Shown here one piece after another: positions 16,674 through 25,284 of a stretch of 64,000 bases of DNA (position 1 is the first letter of the stretch; every line of letters begins with the position of its first letter). A model generated the notes under the pieces. It made no database searches, was not told the DNA's origin, and worked only from the letters and a program-made list of their open reading frames with translations. The position numbers were made by a program, and so were the translations under genes. This stretch comes from DASZIT01 sp035948855 (GTDB taxonomy: Bacteria; Actinomycetota; Acidimicrobiia; Acidimicrobiales; RAAP-2): NCBI GenBank assembly GCA_035948855.1, contig DASZIT010000035.1:1-64000 (forward strand), in the 5' to 3' direction.

Positions 16674-16783
16674 GGTGACCGGGAGACTACCGGTCGGCGA
16701 TCGGGACACCCCGATGATTCCGCCGCGAGGTTGTCGTCCAATTGTGGCACCAGTAGCCAAATGTCGGAGGGGAGCGGTTGACC

Positions 16784-17470
16784 ATGCCCACCTATGTACT
16801 CATTCACGGTGCCGGTTCCGACTCGTGGTACTGGCACCTGGTGGTTCCCGAGTTGCAGCGGTACGGGCACGAGGTGGTGGCGATGGACCTCCCCTGTGAC
16901 GATGACTCCGCCGGGCTCGCCGAGTACACCGACACGGTGGTCGAGGCCGTCGGCGACCGTACGGATCTGGTGGTGGTGGCTCAATCCTTGGCCGGTTTCA
17001 CTGCGCCTTTGGTGTGCGAACGGCGGAAGGTGGACCGGCTGATCCTGGTGGCGGCGATGATCCCGGTTTCGGGCGAGTCTCCTGGGGATTGGTGGGGCAA
17101 CACCGGACACGCCGATGCCGTCCGTGAGCAGGGCGAGTGGAACGGCGACCCCACCGACGAGGGCTTCGACGCCCGGAAAGTCTTCTTCCACGATGTTCCG
17201 GCGGAGGTGGCGGACCAAGCCTTCGCCCGGGGTGAGAAGGTGCAGTCAGGCACGCCCTTCGAGAAGCCGTGGCCGCTCGAAGGGTGGCCGGATGTGCCCA
17301 CCCGGTTCCTTCTCTGCCGCGACGACCGCTTTTTCCCCGCCGGGTTCATGCGCCGAGTGGTCCACCAACGGCTGGGCATCGTCCCCGACGAGATCGATGG
17401 TGGCCACCTGCCGGCGTTCAGCCGTCCAAAGGAACTGGCCGCCCGGTTGGATGCGTATCCGACCGGCTGA
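16784..17470 (+). CDS. Alpha/beta hydrolase
   Basis: A 228-residue alpha/beta-hydrolase. The oxyanion-hole HGAG lies near residue 7, the nucleophile elbow is VVAQSLAGF near 72 (AQSLAG in place of G-x-S-x-G), and the terminal His lies in DGGHLPAFSRP. It belongs to the small esterase-like group that also includes the protein at 33199. The ATG at 16784 with GGAGGGGAG ten bases upstream is preferred over a TTG at 16778. Substrate is unknown. Confidence 0.87.
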   Translation: MPTYVLIHGAGSDSWYWHLVVPELQRYGHEVVAMDLPCDDDSAGLAEYTDTVVEAVGDRTDLVVVAQSLAGFTAPLVCERRKVDRLILVAAMIPVSGESPGDWWGNTGHADAVREQGEWNGDPTDEGFDARKVFFHDVPAEVADQAFARGEKVQSGTPFEKPWPLEGWPDVPTRFLLCRDDRFFPAGFMRRVVHQRLGIVPDEIDGGHLPAFSRPKELAARLDAYPTG

Positions 17471-17473
17471 GCC

Positions 17474-18802
17474 TCAGGAAGGCTTGGTTCCCGGCGGGTA
17501 GAAGTAGGGCTGGTCGCACCGGTAGCCATTGGTCGAACTGGAGAAGGGGGGGTCGTCCACCCGGGTGATCTTCGCGTTGATGACCTGAGCGATGATGTAG
17601 CAGTTGCCCGGGAGTTTGCCGGCCGGATTGGCGGTGGCGATCAGATTGTCGGCCGAGTAGGACTTGACCGAGCGGAGGGCTTGCAGCACCGAGCCCCGGG
17701 TCGGGTTCTGGCCGGCGGCCCGAAGGGCCTGTACGAACAGCTCGCCGGAGATCCAGCCGTAGAGGGTGTACAGATCCGGCTTGAAGCCCGGCGACGCGGT
17801 CTGCACCCACTTGAGGAAGAGATTGGCCGCCGGGAGGGAGGCGGCGTCCTCTCCCAGGTAGAGGGAGGTGTTCTGCTCCAGGTAGGCGCCGTCGATGATC
17901 GGCGCCCCGCCCGAATCCGCCACCAGGGCCACGCTGTAGGTGGAGGCCCCGAGGACGACGACCGGATGGTAGTTCTGCTGGTTCAGGGCCTTGAGCACCG
18001 CGGCGGCGTAGTTCTCCGGCATCTGCTCGATGAAGAGGATCTTCACGCCCTTCTGCCTCATATTGATGACGTAGGGGGTGAAATCAGTGGTGGTGATCTC
18101 AAAGGTCGGGTCGTAGACGACGTTGTAGCCCTGGTTGGCCATGGCTAGCTTCTCGCCGGTCCAGGTGGCCGTCGCCGACGGCTGGTCGGCGATCAATGCG
18201 CCGACGTGAGTGATGTCGCTGGGGAACTTGTTCTTGAAGTACGCCAGGGGGCCCAGCTGCCAGCCTTTGGCGTTCGGCGAGGGGCTGAAGGAGTTCGGGA
18301 GGTTGTTGGCGACGGTACTGAGCGACACCGCGATGTTGGGCACCGACGGATTGGCCGCCAGCACGGTGGCGCCGAACTGGTCATTGAGGGAGAAGCTGCC
18401 GACCATGGCGAAGTCCTTGGCGATGTCGGCCTGGGTGAGCGCCTTGTTGTTGGCCCCGTTGTTGTACCCGTCGTCGGCGCTGTCGACGATGATCTTTCTC
18501 CCGTTCACCCCTCCGGTGGAGTTGACATAGTCGGCGTAGGCCTTGAGCCCGGTCGGTGCTCCGGTGAACAATCCGATGGTCTGGGTGGAGATGTTGCCGA
18601 CCCGGACGGTGGTGGCGGTGAGACCGGTCGTATCCTGGAGCGCCGCCGGCGGGATGGTCGACTTGGTCGAGGACCCCGACGCCGCCGGGGTGGCGGTGGA
18701 CGAGCAGGCGACCAGGATGGTGGCCAGCACGCCCCCCGCCAGAGTGACGGCGATCCGCCGCCTCCGACCCGGCGACCCACCTACCGTTGACGTGGACGTC
18801 AT
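17474..18802 (-). CDS. ABC-type branched-chain/amide substrate-binding lipoprotein
   Basis: A 442-residue periplasmic-binding-protein of the LivJ/LivK (Peripla_BP_6) type. The N-terminus has a twin-Arg-rich basic stretch, hydrophobic helix and lipobox ILVAC with Cys33 as lipidation site, followed by a Ser/Thr linker. Binding-protein features include the opening TGLTATTVRVGNIST and VNSTGGVNGRKIIV. No permease or ATPase gene is adjacent, so it probably works with components encoded elsewhere. It converges on the hydrolase at 16784 with three bases between stops. Confidence 0.9.
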   Translation of the reverse strand: MTSTSTVGGSPGRRRRIAVTLAGGVLATILVACSSTATPAASGSSTKSTIPPAALQDTTGLTATTVRVGNISTQTIGLFTGAPTGLKAYADYVNSTGGVNGRKIIVDSADDGYNNGANNKALTQADIAKDFAMVGSFSLNDQFGATVLAANPSVPNIAVSLSTVANNLPNSFSPSPNAKGWQLGPLAYFKNKFPSDITHVGALIADQPSATATWTGEKLAMANQGYNVVYDPTFEITTTDFTPYVINMRQKGVKILFIEQMPENYAAAVLKALNQQNYHPVVVLGASTYSVALVADSGGAPIIDGAYLEQNTSLYLGEDAASLPAANLFLKWVQTASPGFKPDLYTLYGWISGELFVQALRAAGQNPTRGSVLQALRSVKSYSADNLIATANPAGKLPGNCYIIAQVINAKITRVDDPPFSSSTNGYRCDQPYFYPPGTKPS

Positions 18803-18881
18803 AACAATCCCCCCTCTGTGGCGTGACCGGGAGCACGATGACGTGTTGCCGGAGGTAACCGCACGATGACTCTACGAAAAA

Positions 18882-19568
18882 TCAACCGCCTCCGCCACGG
18901 CGATGCATGGAGGCCAGCCGTGAACGGTCCATGGTGATGAACTCCCCCACCGCCTCGACCGTCACCACTCCCGCCTGGATCAGCTGGCCCCGGCTGTGGA
19001 TCCTGCGGCCCTCGATCGAGGTGACCCACCCTTCGAAGCGGGCCGGGCGGTCGATCACGGTGGGATGCAGGTACCGGATGGAAAGGGTCACCGTCGGTCC
19101 CGCCGCGCCGGTGACGATGTTGGCGGCGGTGAGGACCAGATCGAAGGCGCCGGCCAACACCGCTCCGTGCACGCATCCCGGCGCACCCTCGTAGGGGGCG
19201 GTGAAGACGGCGTGGCCGATGGCCTTGGGCGGCTCGAACTCGATGGTCAGCGGCAGGGCCACCGGGTTGCAGGTGCCGATCACCACATCGAAGGGCATGA
19301 CGTCGGCCATATCGAACCTCTGCCCCGATTCGACGTCGTGATCGGCGTAACGATCGGCAACCACGCCGTCCCACTCCGGGGTGTGGCGTTCGAGCCGGTC
19401 AGCCACCGACGACAGCTCGCGGGTGGCCTCGGTCAACAACTCCGCGGTGGCCAACGACGTCACCGTGGTCGCCATCAACCGGCGGACCGCCTCGGCCAGG
19501 GCCTGGCGCTCGGCGCCGCCCGACGGGCGGGCCGGGACCGGCACCGGGCCGTCACCCGAGGCCGTCAT
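18882..19568 (-). CDS. PaaI-type hot-dog thioesterase
   Basis: A 228-residue protein: an N-terminal helical segment (about 1-75) and a hot-dog thioesterase domain with the PaaI pattern GAPGCVHGAVLAGAFDLVL and LSIRYLHPTVIDRPARFEGWV. It probably hydrolyses an acyl-CoA released or stalled in the neighbouring beta-oxidation pathway. Its start overlaps the LLM oxidoreductase stop by four bases, forming an operon ECH (20420)-LLM-thioesterase. Confidence 0.85.
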   Translation of the reverse strand: MTASGDGPVPVPARPSGGAERQALAEAVRRLMATTVTSLATAELLTEATRELSSVADRLERHTPEWDGVVADRYADHDVESGQRFDMADVMPFDVVIGTCNPVALPLTIEFEPPKAIGHAVFTAPYEGAPGCVHGAVLAGAFDLVLTAANIVTGAAGPTVTLSIRYLHPTVIDRPARFEGWVTSIEGRRIHSRGQLIQAGVVTVEAVGEFITMDRSRLASMHRRGGGG

Positions 19569-20413
19569 CCTCTCAGCCGTGGGAGGTAGTGGGAGTGGGC
19601 ATCGAGGACCTCGAGCATCTCGTCCGCCGAACCCGAGGGGACCCGGAGCACCACCTCATAGACGCCCAGTTCTTCATAGTGGGCGAGTTTCTGATCGCTC
19701 GGCACCGTCCCGAACGGAACCACCCGGATGGACGCCGGGTCCCGGCCGCGTGCCTCGAACGCTTTCCGGAGCTCCGGGAGGGCGGCAGCCAACCCCGCGC
19801 CCCCAATCGGCATCCAGCCGTCGGCGTACTCGGCAATGGCTCCGAACACACCGGGGTAGGGCCCTCCGCCGATCAGGGTCGGCACCCGCGGCTGCTGCAC
19901 CGGTTTGGGCCAACTCCAGCAGGGGTCGAGGTCGACGTAGGTGCCGTGGAACTCGGGCTGCTCCTCGGACCACAGCGCCTGCATGCACAGGACGTGCTCC
20001 CGGGCGATGGCTCGCCGCTCGGAGAACTCCACTCCGTGATCGGCGGCTTCGGCGCGGTTCCACCCGAACCCGAGTCCGAACACCACCCGGCCTCGGCTCA
20101 AGTGGTCGAGGGTGGCCAGCAGCTTTCCCAGCACGATGGGATCGTGCTGGGCGGCCAGGACCACCCCGGTGCCCAACGAGATCCGAGAGGTCACCGCCGC
20201 GGCCATGGACAGGGCCACGAACGGATCGAGACTCCGTCGGTAGTCCTCGAGGTGGACCCCCTCCACCAGGGCCGGCGGGGTGTCCGCCCGCACCGGAAGG
20301 TGGGTGTGCTCGGGAAAATACAACGAGTCGAACCCCCGGTCCTCGACGGCGCGGGCCAGATCCGCCGGAGCCATGTCCCGGTCGGTGAGGAAGGCAGTGA
20401 TCCCGAGGCGCAC
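19565..20413 (-). CDS. LLM-class F420-dependent oxidoreductase
   Basis: A 282-residue luciferase-like TIM-barrel flavin/F420 oxidoreductase of the Rv2161c-like group. Marks: MRLGITAFLTDRDM at the N-terminus, GFDSLYFPEHTHLPV near residue 28, GTGVVLAAQHDPIVLGK and LSRGRVVFGLGFGWN near 100-120, and GGGPYPGVFGAIAEYADGW near 190. F420 as the cofactor is a family inference. It sits six bases after the ECH stop and overlaps the thioesterase start, so it probably acts on a CoA-linked intermediate. Confidence 0.88.
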   Translation of the reverse strand: MRLGITAFLTDRDMAPADLARAVEDRGFDSLYFPEHTHLPVRADTPPALVEGVHLEDYRRSLDPFVALSMAAAVTSRISLGTGVVLAAQHDPIVLGKLLATLDHLSRGRVVFGLGFGWNRAEAADHGVEFSERRAIAREHVLCMQALWSEEQPEFHGTYVDLDPCWSWPKPVQQPRVPTLIGGGPYPGVFGAIAEYADGWMPIGGAGLAAALPELRKAFEARGRDPASIRVVPFGTVPSDQKLAHYEELGVYEVVLRVPSGSADEMLEVLDAHSHYLPRLRG

Positions 20414-20419
20414 GGTGAC

Positions 20420-21184
20420 TCAGTCCTGCAGCCCGGAGGTCAATCCGGCTCCGGGATTGTTGGCGGGGTCGGCGAACAGCGCGGCGAAAGCCGAGTCCTC
20501 CCGGTGGCGGGCGGCGTCGATGGCGGGACGAAGGCCATCCATCATCAGCCGCTTGATCTCCGTGACACCGTGGGGTGGAAAGGCGGCGATCCGCCGGGCC
20601 AGCGCCAGGGTTTCTTCGAGCACGGTGCCGGCCCGGACCATCCGCAACGCGATCCCGGACTCGACCGCCTGTTGGGCGGAGATCCATTCCGAGGCCAACA
20701 GGACCGACGCCGCCCGTTGCCACCCCATCCGGGCCGGCAGCAGCAGGCTGCTGGCCGCCTCGGGCGGCACCCCCATCTCCGCGAACGGGCAGCGCAATCG
20801 AGTGGTCTCGTCCACCAGCACCAGGTCAACGTGGCCCAGGATGGTGAATCCGAGCCCCACTCCCACCCCGTGCACCGCGGCCAGTAACGGCTTCTCGAAC
20901 GACTGCAAGGAGTCGAGGAGGCGGGAAAAGCCCTTCCCGGCGTCGGGCCCCGCCGCGCCGGTGGCAATGGCCGCCATCTCGTGGAGATCCTGGCCGGAGG
21001 TGAACCCCTGGCCCCGCCCAGTGAGGACCACCGCGTGGATCGAGTCGTCCGACGCCGCACCGTCCAGCGCCGCGGAGACCGCCTCATACATCAAGAGGTC
21101 GAAGGCGTTGCGGACCTCGGGCCGGTTGAAGGCGATCACCCGGACACCGTCACTATCTTCCACGTCGATGCGCGGATCGGTCAC
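20420..21184 (-). CDS. Enoyl-CoA hydratase/isomerase family protein
   Basis: A 254-residue crotonase-fold protein. The oxyanion-hole region is VLTGRGQGFTSGQDL near residue 60 and the second signature is VHGVGVGLGFTILGHVD near 103. At the position of rat hydratase Glu144 it has Thr, while the Glu164 equivalent is present (CPFAEMG). It is therefore more likely an isomerase or other crotonase than a standard hydratase. First gene of the ECH-LLM-thioesterase operon, divergent from the gene at 21304. Confidence 0.88.
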   Translation of the reverse strand: MTDPRIDVEDSDGVRVIAFNRPEVRNAFDLLMYEAVSAALDGAASDDSIHAVVLTGRGQGFTSGQDLHEMAAIATGAAGPDAGKGFSRLLDSLQSFEKPLLAAVHGVGVGLGFTILGHVDLVLVDETTRLRCPFAEMGVPPEAASSLLLPARMGWQRAASVLLASEWISAQQAVESGIALRMVRAGTVLEETLALARRIAAFPPHGVTEIKRLMMDGLRPAIDAARHREDSAFAALFADPANNPGAGLTSGLQD

Positions 21185-21271
21185 CGGCCGGAGCTCATGA
21201 CGACTCCGTCGGCCGGCGCCGGGCGAAGATCGGTTCGGCGACCCACGTTGAGCCTCAGATCGCCAGTCGAT

Positions 21272-21308
21272 TTGGACATGTGTCTGGAATGTAATGTGGA
21301 CACGTGAC
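21272..21308 (+). promoter_or_regulatory. Promoter with direct repeat GGACAYGTGWC, possible leaderless start
   Basis: Two copies of an 11-mer, GGACATGTGTC (21274) and GGACACGTGAC (21298), are spaced 24 bases apart; the second overlaps the GTG start at 21304. A -10-like TAATGT (21292-21297) ends six bases before that GTG, so the transcript may begin at the start codon. The repeats are candidates for binding by the TetR protein encoded at 22044. Confidence 0.5.
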
Positions 21309-22047
21309 TTCCCGCAACGTGGATCAACCCGTTGGGTCGGAGGGGGACGCCGTCCCGGCCGGTGACGGCCTCGCCGACTATTCCGGCAACTTCATTGCTG
21401 ATTTCCAGTACGAAGACCTGTCGAGAGAGGCACTGGTCCGGCTGGTGCGCGAGTACGCGCAGGCGGTCCACATTCTCGACCGCTCCATGTGTGCGGCGAT
21501 CGGCATCTCCCACGGGGTGCAGGAGATGGAGCGGCTGGCCATCGAGGAATGGCGGGGAGCGAGCCCGGTGTACGGCGACCGCCTCCGCAAGATCATGGGC
21601 ATCGAGGGCAACGATGTGGAGGCCATCTTCAAGGTGCTGCAGCTCGATCCGGGCTTCCCTCATCACTACCTCGACGTCCGCTACGAAGTGGTGGACGAGA
21701 GGCACGGTTTCTTCGAACTCGCCTACTGCGGCGCCCTGATGGACGTCGAGCCGTTCGGCGACAAGATGGTGACCAGCATGTGCCATCACATCGAGGACGG
21801 GACCTTCGATGTCACCGCTCAGGCCATCAACCCGAAGGCCCACATCCGCCACGTGCATCGGCCGCCGAGAGTGCCCACCGGTCGCTCCCCCCATTGCCGT
21901 TGGGAGCTGATCATCGACGACGACAACGAGACCCTGGACGAGGCCGATATCACCAAGATCACCCGGATGACCACCGCGGCCAGCTTCGAATTCCCCCCCA
22001 TGCGCGACGGGACGCCACATGTCCCGAGCCCATCGGGCCCGGTATGA
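21304..22047 (+). CDS. DUF6125-like conserved protein
   Basis: A 247-residue protein with GTG start. Residues 33-110 (YEDLSREALVRLVREYAQAV..., then YGDRLRKIMGIEGNDVEAIFKVL) resemble the DUF6125 type of conserved bacterial proteins, whose reaction I do not know. The middle part is rich in Cys/His (YCGALMDVEP, MCHHIEDG, HIRHVHRPPR), which could bind a metal. It opens an apparent operon with TetR (4-base overlap), SDR and a SnoaL-like gene, so a role with the SDR is likely. No membrane or export signal. Confidence 0.7.
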   Translation: MTSRNVDQPVGSEGDAVPAGDGLADYSGNFIADFQYEDLSREALVRLVREYAQAVHILDRSMCAAIGISHGVQEMERLAIEEWRGASPVYGDRLRKIMGIEGNDVEAIFKVLQLDPGFPHHYLDVRYEVVDERHGFFELAYCGALMDVEPFGDKMVTSMCHHIEDGTFDVTAQAINPKAHIRHVHRPPRVPTGRSPHCRWELIIDDDNETLDEADITKITRMTTAASFEFPPMRDGTPHVPSPSGPV

Positions 22048-22631
22048 CCGATGCGCCGGTGCTCGAGGCCACCCGGAGGCGCCTGACCGAACGCCAGGCC
22101 GAAGTCGTCCAACAACTGGTCGACGCCACCGCCGCCGAGGTCGACGAGGACGGCTACGCCGGCCTGACCGTCCGGAACGTCGCCCGCCGAGCCGGCGTGG
22201 CCCCAGCCACCGCCTACAACTACTTCAGCTCCAAGGACCATCTGTTGGCCGAACTCCTCTGGCGGCGCATGGCGGCGCTGCCCCCGGTGGACGGCACCTC
22301 CGGCGGGTCGATGGTCGATCGATTGGCCGAGACCGTGCAGATGATGGTGCTGCTGACCACCGGGAGCCCCGACCTGGTCGGCGCCTGTACCACCGCGTTG
22401 CTCAGCGCCACGCCCGACGTGAAGCACCTGCGGGACCGGATCGGCGCGGTGATCCATCAGCGGATCGTGGCCGCATTGGGACCTGGCTTCGAACCGACCA
22501 TCGTGCGGGTCCTCGAGACCACCTATTCGGGGGCGTTGCTGATGGCGGGCATGGGCCACATGAGCTACGCCGAAGTTCCCGACTTTGTGGCGGAGGCGGC
22601 CCGATTGATGACCGGCGAAGCGAAGGGGTGA
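22044..22631 (+). CDS. TetR-family regulator
   Basis: A 195-residue TetR repressor. The HTH domain is at residues 12-60 (LTVRNVARRAGVAPATAYNYFSSKDHLLAEL). The ATG at 22044 overlaps the previous stop (ATGA), which fixes the start; the longer open frame upstream is antisense-like read-through. Placement as second gene of the operon suggests autoregulation through the repeated GGACAYGTG element at 21274-21308. The ligand domain is of unassigned type. Confidence 0.9.
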   Translation: MTDAPVLEATRRRLTERQAEVVQQLVDATAAEVDEDGYAGLTVRNVARRAGVAPATAYNYFSSKDHLLAELLWRRMAALPPVDGTSGGSMVDRLAETVQMMVLLTTGSPDLVGACTTALLSATPDVKHLRDRIGAVIHQRIVAALGPGFEPTIVRVLETTYSGALLMAGMGHMSYAEVPDFVAEAARLMTGEAKG

Positions 22632-22635
22632 ACTG

Positions 22636-23421
22636 ATGTCCCGGTTCGCTCCCCACCCCGAGCTCCGCCCGGCGGTGGTGACCGGTGCGTCGTCGGGCAT
22701 CGGGCGGGCGACGGCCATCGCCATCGCCGACCTCGGCCATCCGGTGGTGCTGGGCGCCCGACGGGTGTCGGAGTGCGAGGACACCGCCGCGGAGATCCGC
22801 GCCAACGGCGGCGATGCCTTTGCCATCCACCTCGATCTGGCCGACGGGGATTCCATCAAGCGGTTCGCCGCCGCGGCGACCGACACCCTCGGGAACGTGG
22901 AGATTCTGATTTCCAGCGCCGCGGAGAACCGGCCGGGCAGCGTCCTCGACACCGATGCCGACTCGTTCGAGCGGGTGCTCGGGGTCAATGTGGCCGGCAC
23001 CCACCGATTGATCCTGGCCATGTTGCCGGAGATGACCGAACGGGCCCGGGGTGACGTCGTCTTCGTGACCTCCGACGTCGCCGTGTCGCCCCGGCCGTCG
23101 ATGGCCGCCTACGTGACCTCCAAATGGGGCCTCGAAGGCTACGCCCGCTCGCTCCAGATGGAGCTCGAGGGGACCGGCGTCCGGGCCACCATCGTGCGCC
23201 CGGGACCCACCCTGACCGGGATGGGAATGGACTGGGACCCCGACGTCACCGCCGAGGTGATCGACCAGTGGGTTTCATGGGGATTCGGCCGGCACTCCAA
23301 CCTCATGCGGCCCCAGGGCGTGGCCCAGGCCATCGTGGCCGCGGTTACGCTGCCCCGCGGCACCCACGCCACCACCATCGAGCTGCAACCGGAAGCACCG
23401 ATTCGCGAGATCGAGCCATGA
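22636..23421 (+). CDS. Short-chain dehydrogenase/reductase
   Basis: A classical SDR of 261 residues. Cofactor motif TGASSGIGRA near residue 15; the usual NNAG is replaced by SSAAEN near residue 93; Ser in VTSDVAVSP and YVTSK near 155 give the catalytic set. A Ser/Thr-lipid dehydrogenase-type C-terminus (TTIELQPEAP) replaces the common VDGG ending, as in oxidoreductases of the YdfG-like group. It follows TetR by four bases and precedes the SnoaL-like gene. Confidence 0.9.
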   Translation: MSRFAPHPELRPAVVTGASSGIGRATAIAIADLGHPVVLGARRVSECEDTAAEIRANGGDAFAIHLDLADGDSIKRFAAAATDTLGNVEILISSAAENRPGSVLDTDADSFERVLGVNVAGTHRLILAMLPEMTERARGDVVFVTSDVAVSPRPSMAAYVTSKWGLEGYARSLQMELEGTGVRATIVRPGPTLTGMGMDWDPDVTAEVIDQWVSWGFGRHSNLMRPQGVAQAIVAAVTLPRGTHATTIELQPEAPIREIEP

Positions 23422-23466
23422 CCATGGCCAGGATCGCATCACTCATCGACGAGGAGAACTGAACCT

Positions 23467-24027
23467 ATGCCTTCATATCCACGGGCCGAGATCGAAGAGA
23501 TGATGCAGCGGTGGATGGAAACCAACCGCCGTTGCGAAGAGGCGCTCGATTGGCTTCCGTTGGCCGACCTCTATACCGAAGATGCCACCTACGGATGGAA
23601 TGTCGGGCCCAAGGATGAGTTCATGGCCGTCGGCCGGGATCAGATCCGTGAGTACGCGGTGGGCCTGGAGATGGAAGGGCTCGGTGGATGGACCTATCCC
23701 TATCAGCGGGTCCTCATCGATGACGTCCAGGGAGAGGTGCTGGGTTTGTGGAGGCAGATCGCCGACGCCACCCGGCCGGACGGGAGCCACTTCGAGATCG
23801 CCGGTCTGGGAGGCAGCTGGTTCCAGTACGCCGGCAATTTCCAATGGGGCTGGCAACGGGACTTCTTCGACGTCGGGAACGCCACCGCCACCTTCATGGA
23901 GATGATCGCCGCCGGCACGCTCACCCCGGGGATGCAGAAGCGGCTCGAGCAGGCGGCCTCCGGTGAGCGCGCCCCCGGTCACTACCGGTTGGGCGAGGCG
24001 CCGGTCGGCCTGTGGGACGGCATCTGA
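23467..24027 (+). CDS. SnoaL/NTF2-like protein
   Basis: A 186-residue NTF2-fold protein. The SnoaL-like pattern is visible at residues 8-120 (EIEEMMQRWMETNRRC, LADLYTEDATYGWNVGPKDEF, VLGLWRQIADATRPDG). Members act as small isomerases, hydrolases or cyclases, or as non-catalytic partners. It ends the 21304-24027 operon. Its last 46 bases overlap the 3' end of the convergent zinc-finger gene at 23982, which is unusual for two real genes; both have clear family signatures. Confidence 0.82.
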   Translation: MPSYPRAEIEEMMQRWMETNRRCEEALDWLPLADLYTEDATYGWNVGPKDEFMAVGRDQIREYAVGLEMEGLGGWTYPYQRVLIDDVQGEVLGLWRQIADATRPDGSHFEIAGLGGSWFQYAGNFQWGWQRDFFDVGNATATFMEMIAAGTLTPGMQKRLEQAASGERAPGHYRLGEAPVGLWDGI

Positions 24028-24413
24028 GCCGCACAGGCCACACACCGGGTGGCGCCCGGGAGCGCGACGAGTCGCTCCCGCCCGATGGCCGCGCCGCAAT
24101 TCTCGCACCGTCCGTAGGTCTCGCCGGCCACCCGCTCGAGGGCCGCCTGCAGCTCCTCGATCTCTTCATGGGCGCGGGCCAAGAGCGCACTCACCCGCGC
24201 TCGCTCGTAGCCGACCGTCGAACCCTCCGGGTCGTGCTCGTCGTCGGGCACCGAGGCGGTCGACTCGGCAATGGCCTCGAGCTCGCTTTCGAGATCGGCC
24301 CGCAAGGCCACCACTCGGGACAGCCTGGCCCGAAGCGCCTCCACTGGGAGGGGGTCAGGGATCGAGTCGGCGCCGGCCACCCGATGGACCCTATCGGCGC
24401 CATCGGCGGCCAA
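23982..24413 (-). CDS. DksA/TraR-type C4 zinc-finger protein
   Basis: A 143-residue protein: an N-terminal coiled-coil (about 20-95; VEALRARLSRVVALRADLESELEAIAE... ALLARAHEEIEELQAALERV) then a C4 zinc finger C-x2-C-x17-C-x2-C (CENC... CVAC), the DksA/TraR layout for binding in the RNA polymerase secondary channel. Acidic residues at the coiled-coil tip are present (VPDDEHDPEG). It lies eight bases after the SDR stop and overlaps the convergent SnoaL-like gene by 46 bases. Confidence 0.86.
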   Translation of the reverse strand: MAADGADRVHRVAGADSIPDPLPVEALRARLSRVVALRADLESELEAIAESTASVPDDEHDPEGSTVGYERARVSALLARAHEEIEELQAALERVAGETYGRCENCGAAIGRERLVALPGATRCVACAAQMPSHRPTGASPNR

Positions 24414-24420
24414 CGTCCGG

Positions 24421-25233
24421 TCAGGTGAAGTCGGATCCGCCGTCGATGTTGAGGTTGGCCCCGGTCATGTAGGTGTTGGCCTGGGAGCAGAGGAAGGCGA
24501 TGAGGGGACCGATCTCGCCGGGGTCGGCCGCCCGCCCGAGATGGGCCGGATGACCGAAATCCTCGCTGATGACCCGCATGGCGTCGACCAGGCTCTCGGC
24601 GTCGACACCTCGTTCGGGCGGAAGCGCCCGCAGGTAGCCCTTCATGCCCTCGGAGAGGAACGATCCCGGGGACACCGTGTTGACCAGGATCCCGTCGGGA
24701 GCCAGGGAGGCCGACAGGTTCTTGCTCAAGCTGGTGAGCGCGGCCTTGGCCGCGGTGTAGGCGACCAGCCCGGTCGACTGCCGCTTGGTCGAGTGCGCAG
24801 AGATGTTCACGATGCGTCCCCACGGGGCCGGGCGCATCAATGGCAGGGCCGCCCGTACGCACCGGGCAGCACTCAGGGTGCCGATGTCGAAGGTCGCCAG
24901 CCACTCATCGTCGTCGATGGCATCGAAGGCCCCGATCCCCACGCCGACCGGGCCGGCGGCATTGACGAGCGCGTTGAGCAAGCCCCACCGCTCAGCCACC
25001 GACGCAAAGGCGCGGTCCACCGCTTGGCGGGACGTCAGGTCGGTAGCGATTCCCACCGCGTCGGGTGAACCGAGGGACAGAAGAACGTTGACCGTCTCAT
25101 CCAGCGCCGCCTGGGTTCGGGCCAGCACCGCCACCCGGGTACCCTCCCGGGCCAGGCTCTCGGCGGCAGCCCGGCCCATACCTCTGGTTCCCCCGTTCAC
25201 CACCGCGGTGGCGCCCGCCAGCCCTAGATCCAT
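24421..25233 (-). CDS. Short-chain dehydrogenase/reductase
   Basis: A classical SDR of 270 residues: NGGTRGMGRA cofactor motif near residue 14, VNAAGP near 90, Ser in NISAHSTKR, YTAAK near 158, and C-terminal GANLNIDGGSDFT. It is of the 3-oxoacyl-ACP reductase-like group (FabG-like) used in many catabolic steps. It follows the ABC-type binding-protein gene by 51 bases, within the minus-strand set that begins with ECH at 28872. Confidence 0.92.
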   Translation of the reverse strand: MDLGLAGATAVVNGGTRGMGRAAAESLAREGTRVAVLARTQAALDETVNVLLSLGSPDAVGIATDLTSRQAVDRAFASVAERWGLLNALVNAAGPVGVGIGAFDAIDDDEWLATFDIGTLSAARCVRAALPLMRPAPWGRIVNISAHSTKRQSTGLVAYTAAKAALTSLSKNLSASLAPDGILVNTVSPGSFLSEGMKGYLRALPPERGVDAESLVDAMRVISEDFGHPAHLGRAADPGEIGPLIAFLCSQANTYMTGANLNIDGGSDFT

Positions 25234-25284
25234 CGCTTCCCTATCCTCCGGTTTCAGCCGAGGGTCGCCGCCCGCGGTTGATGC

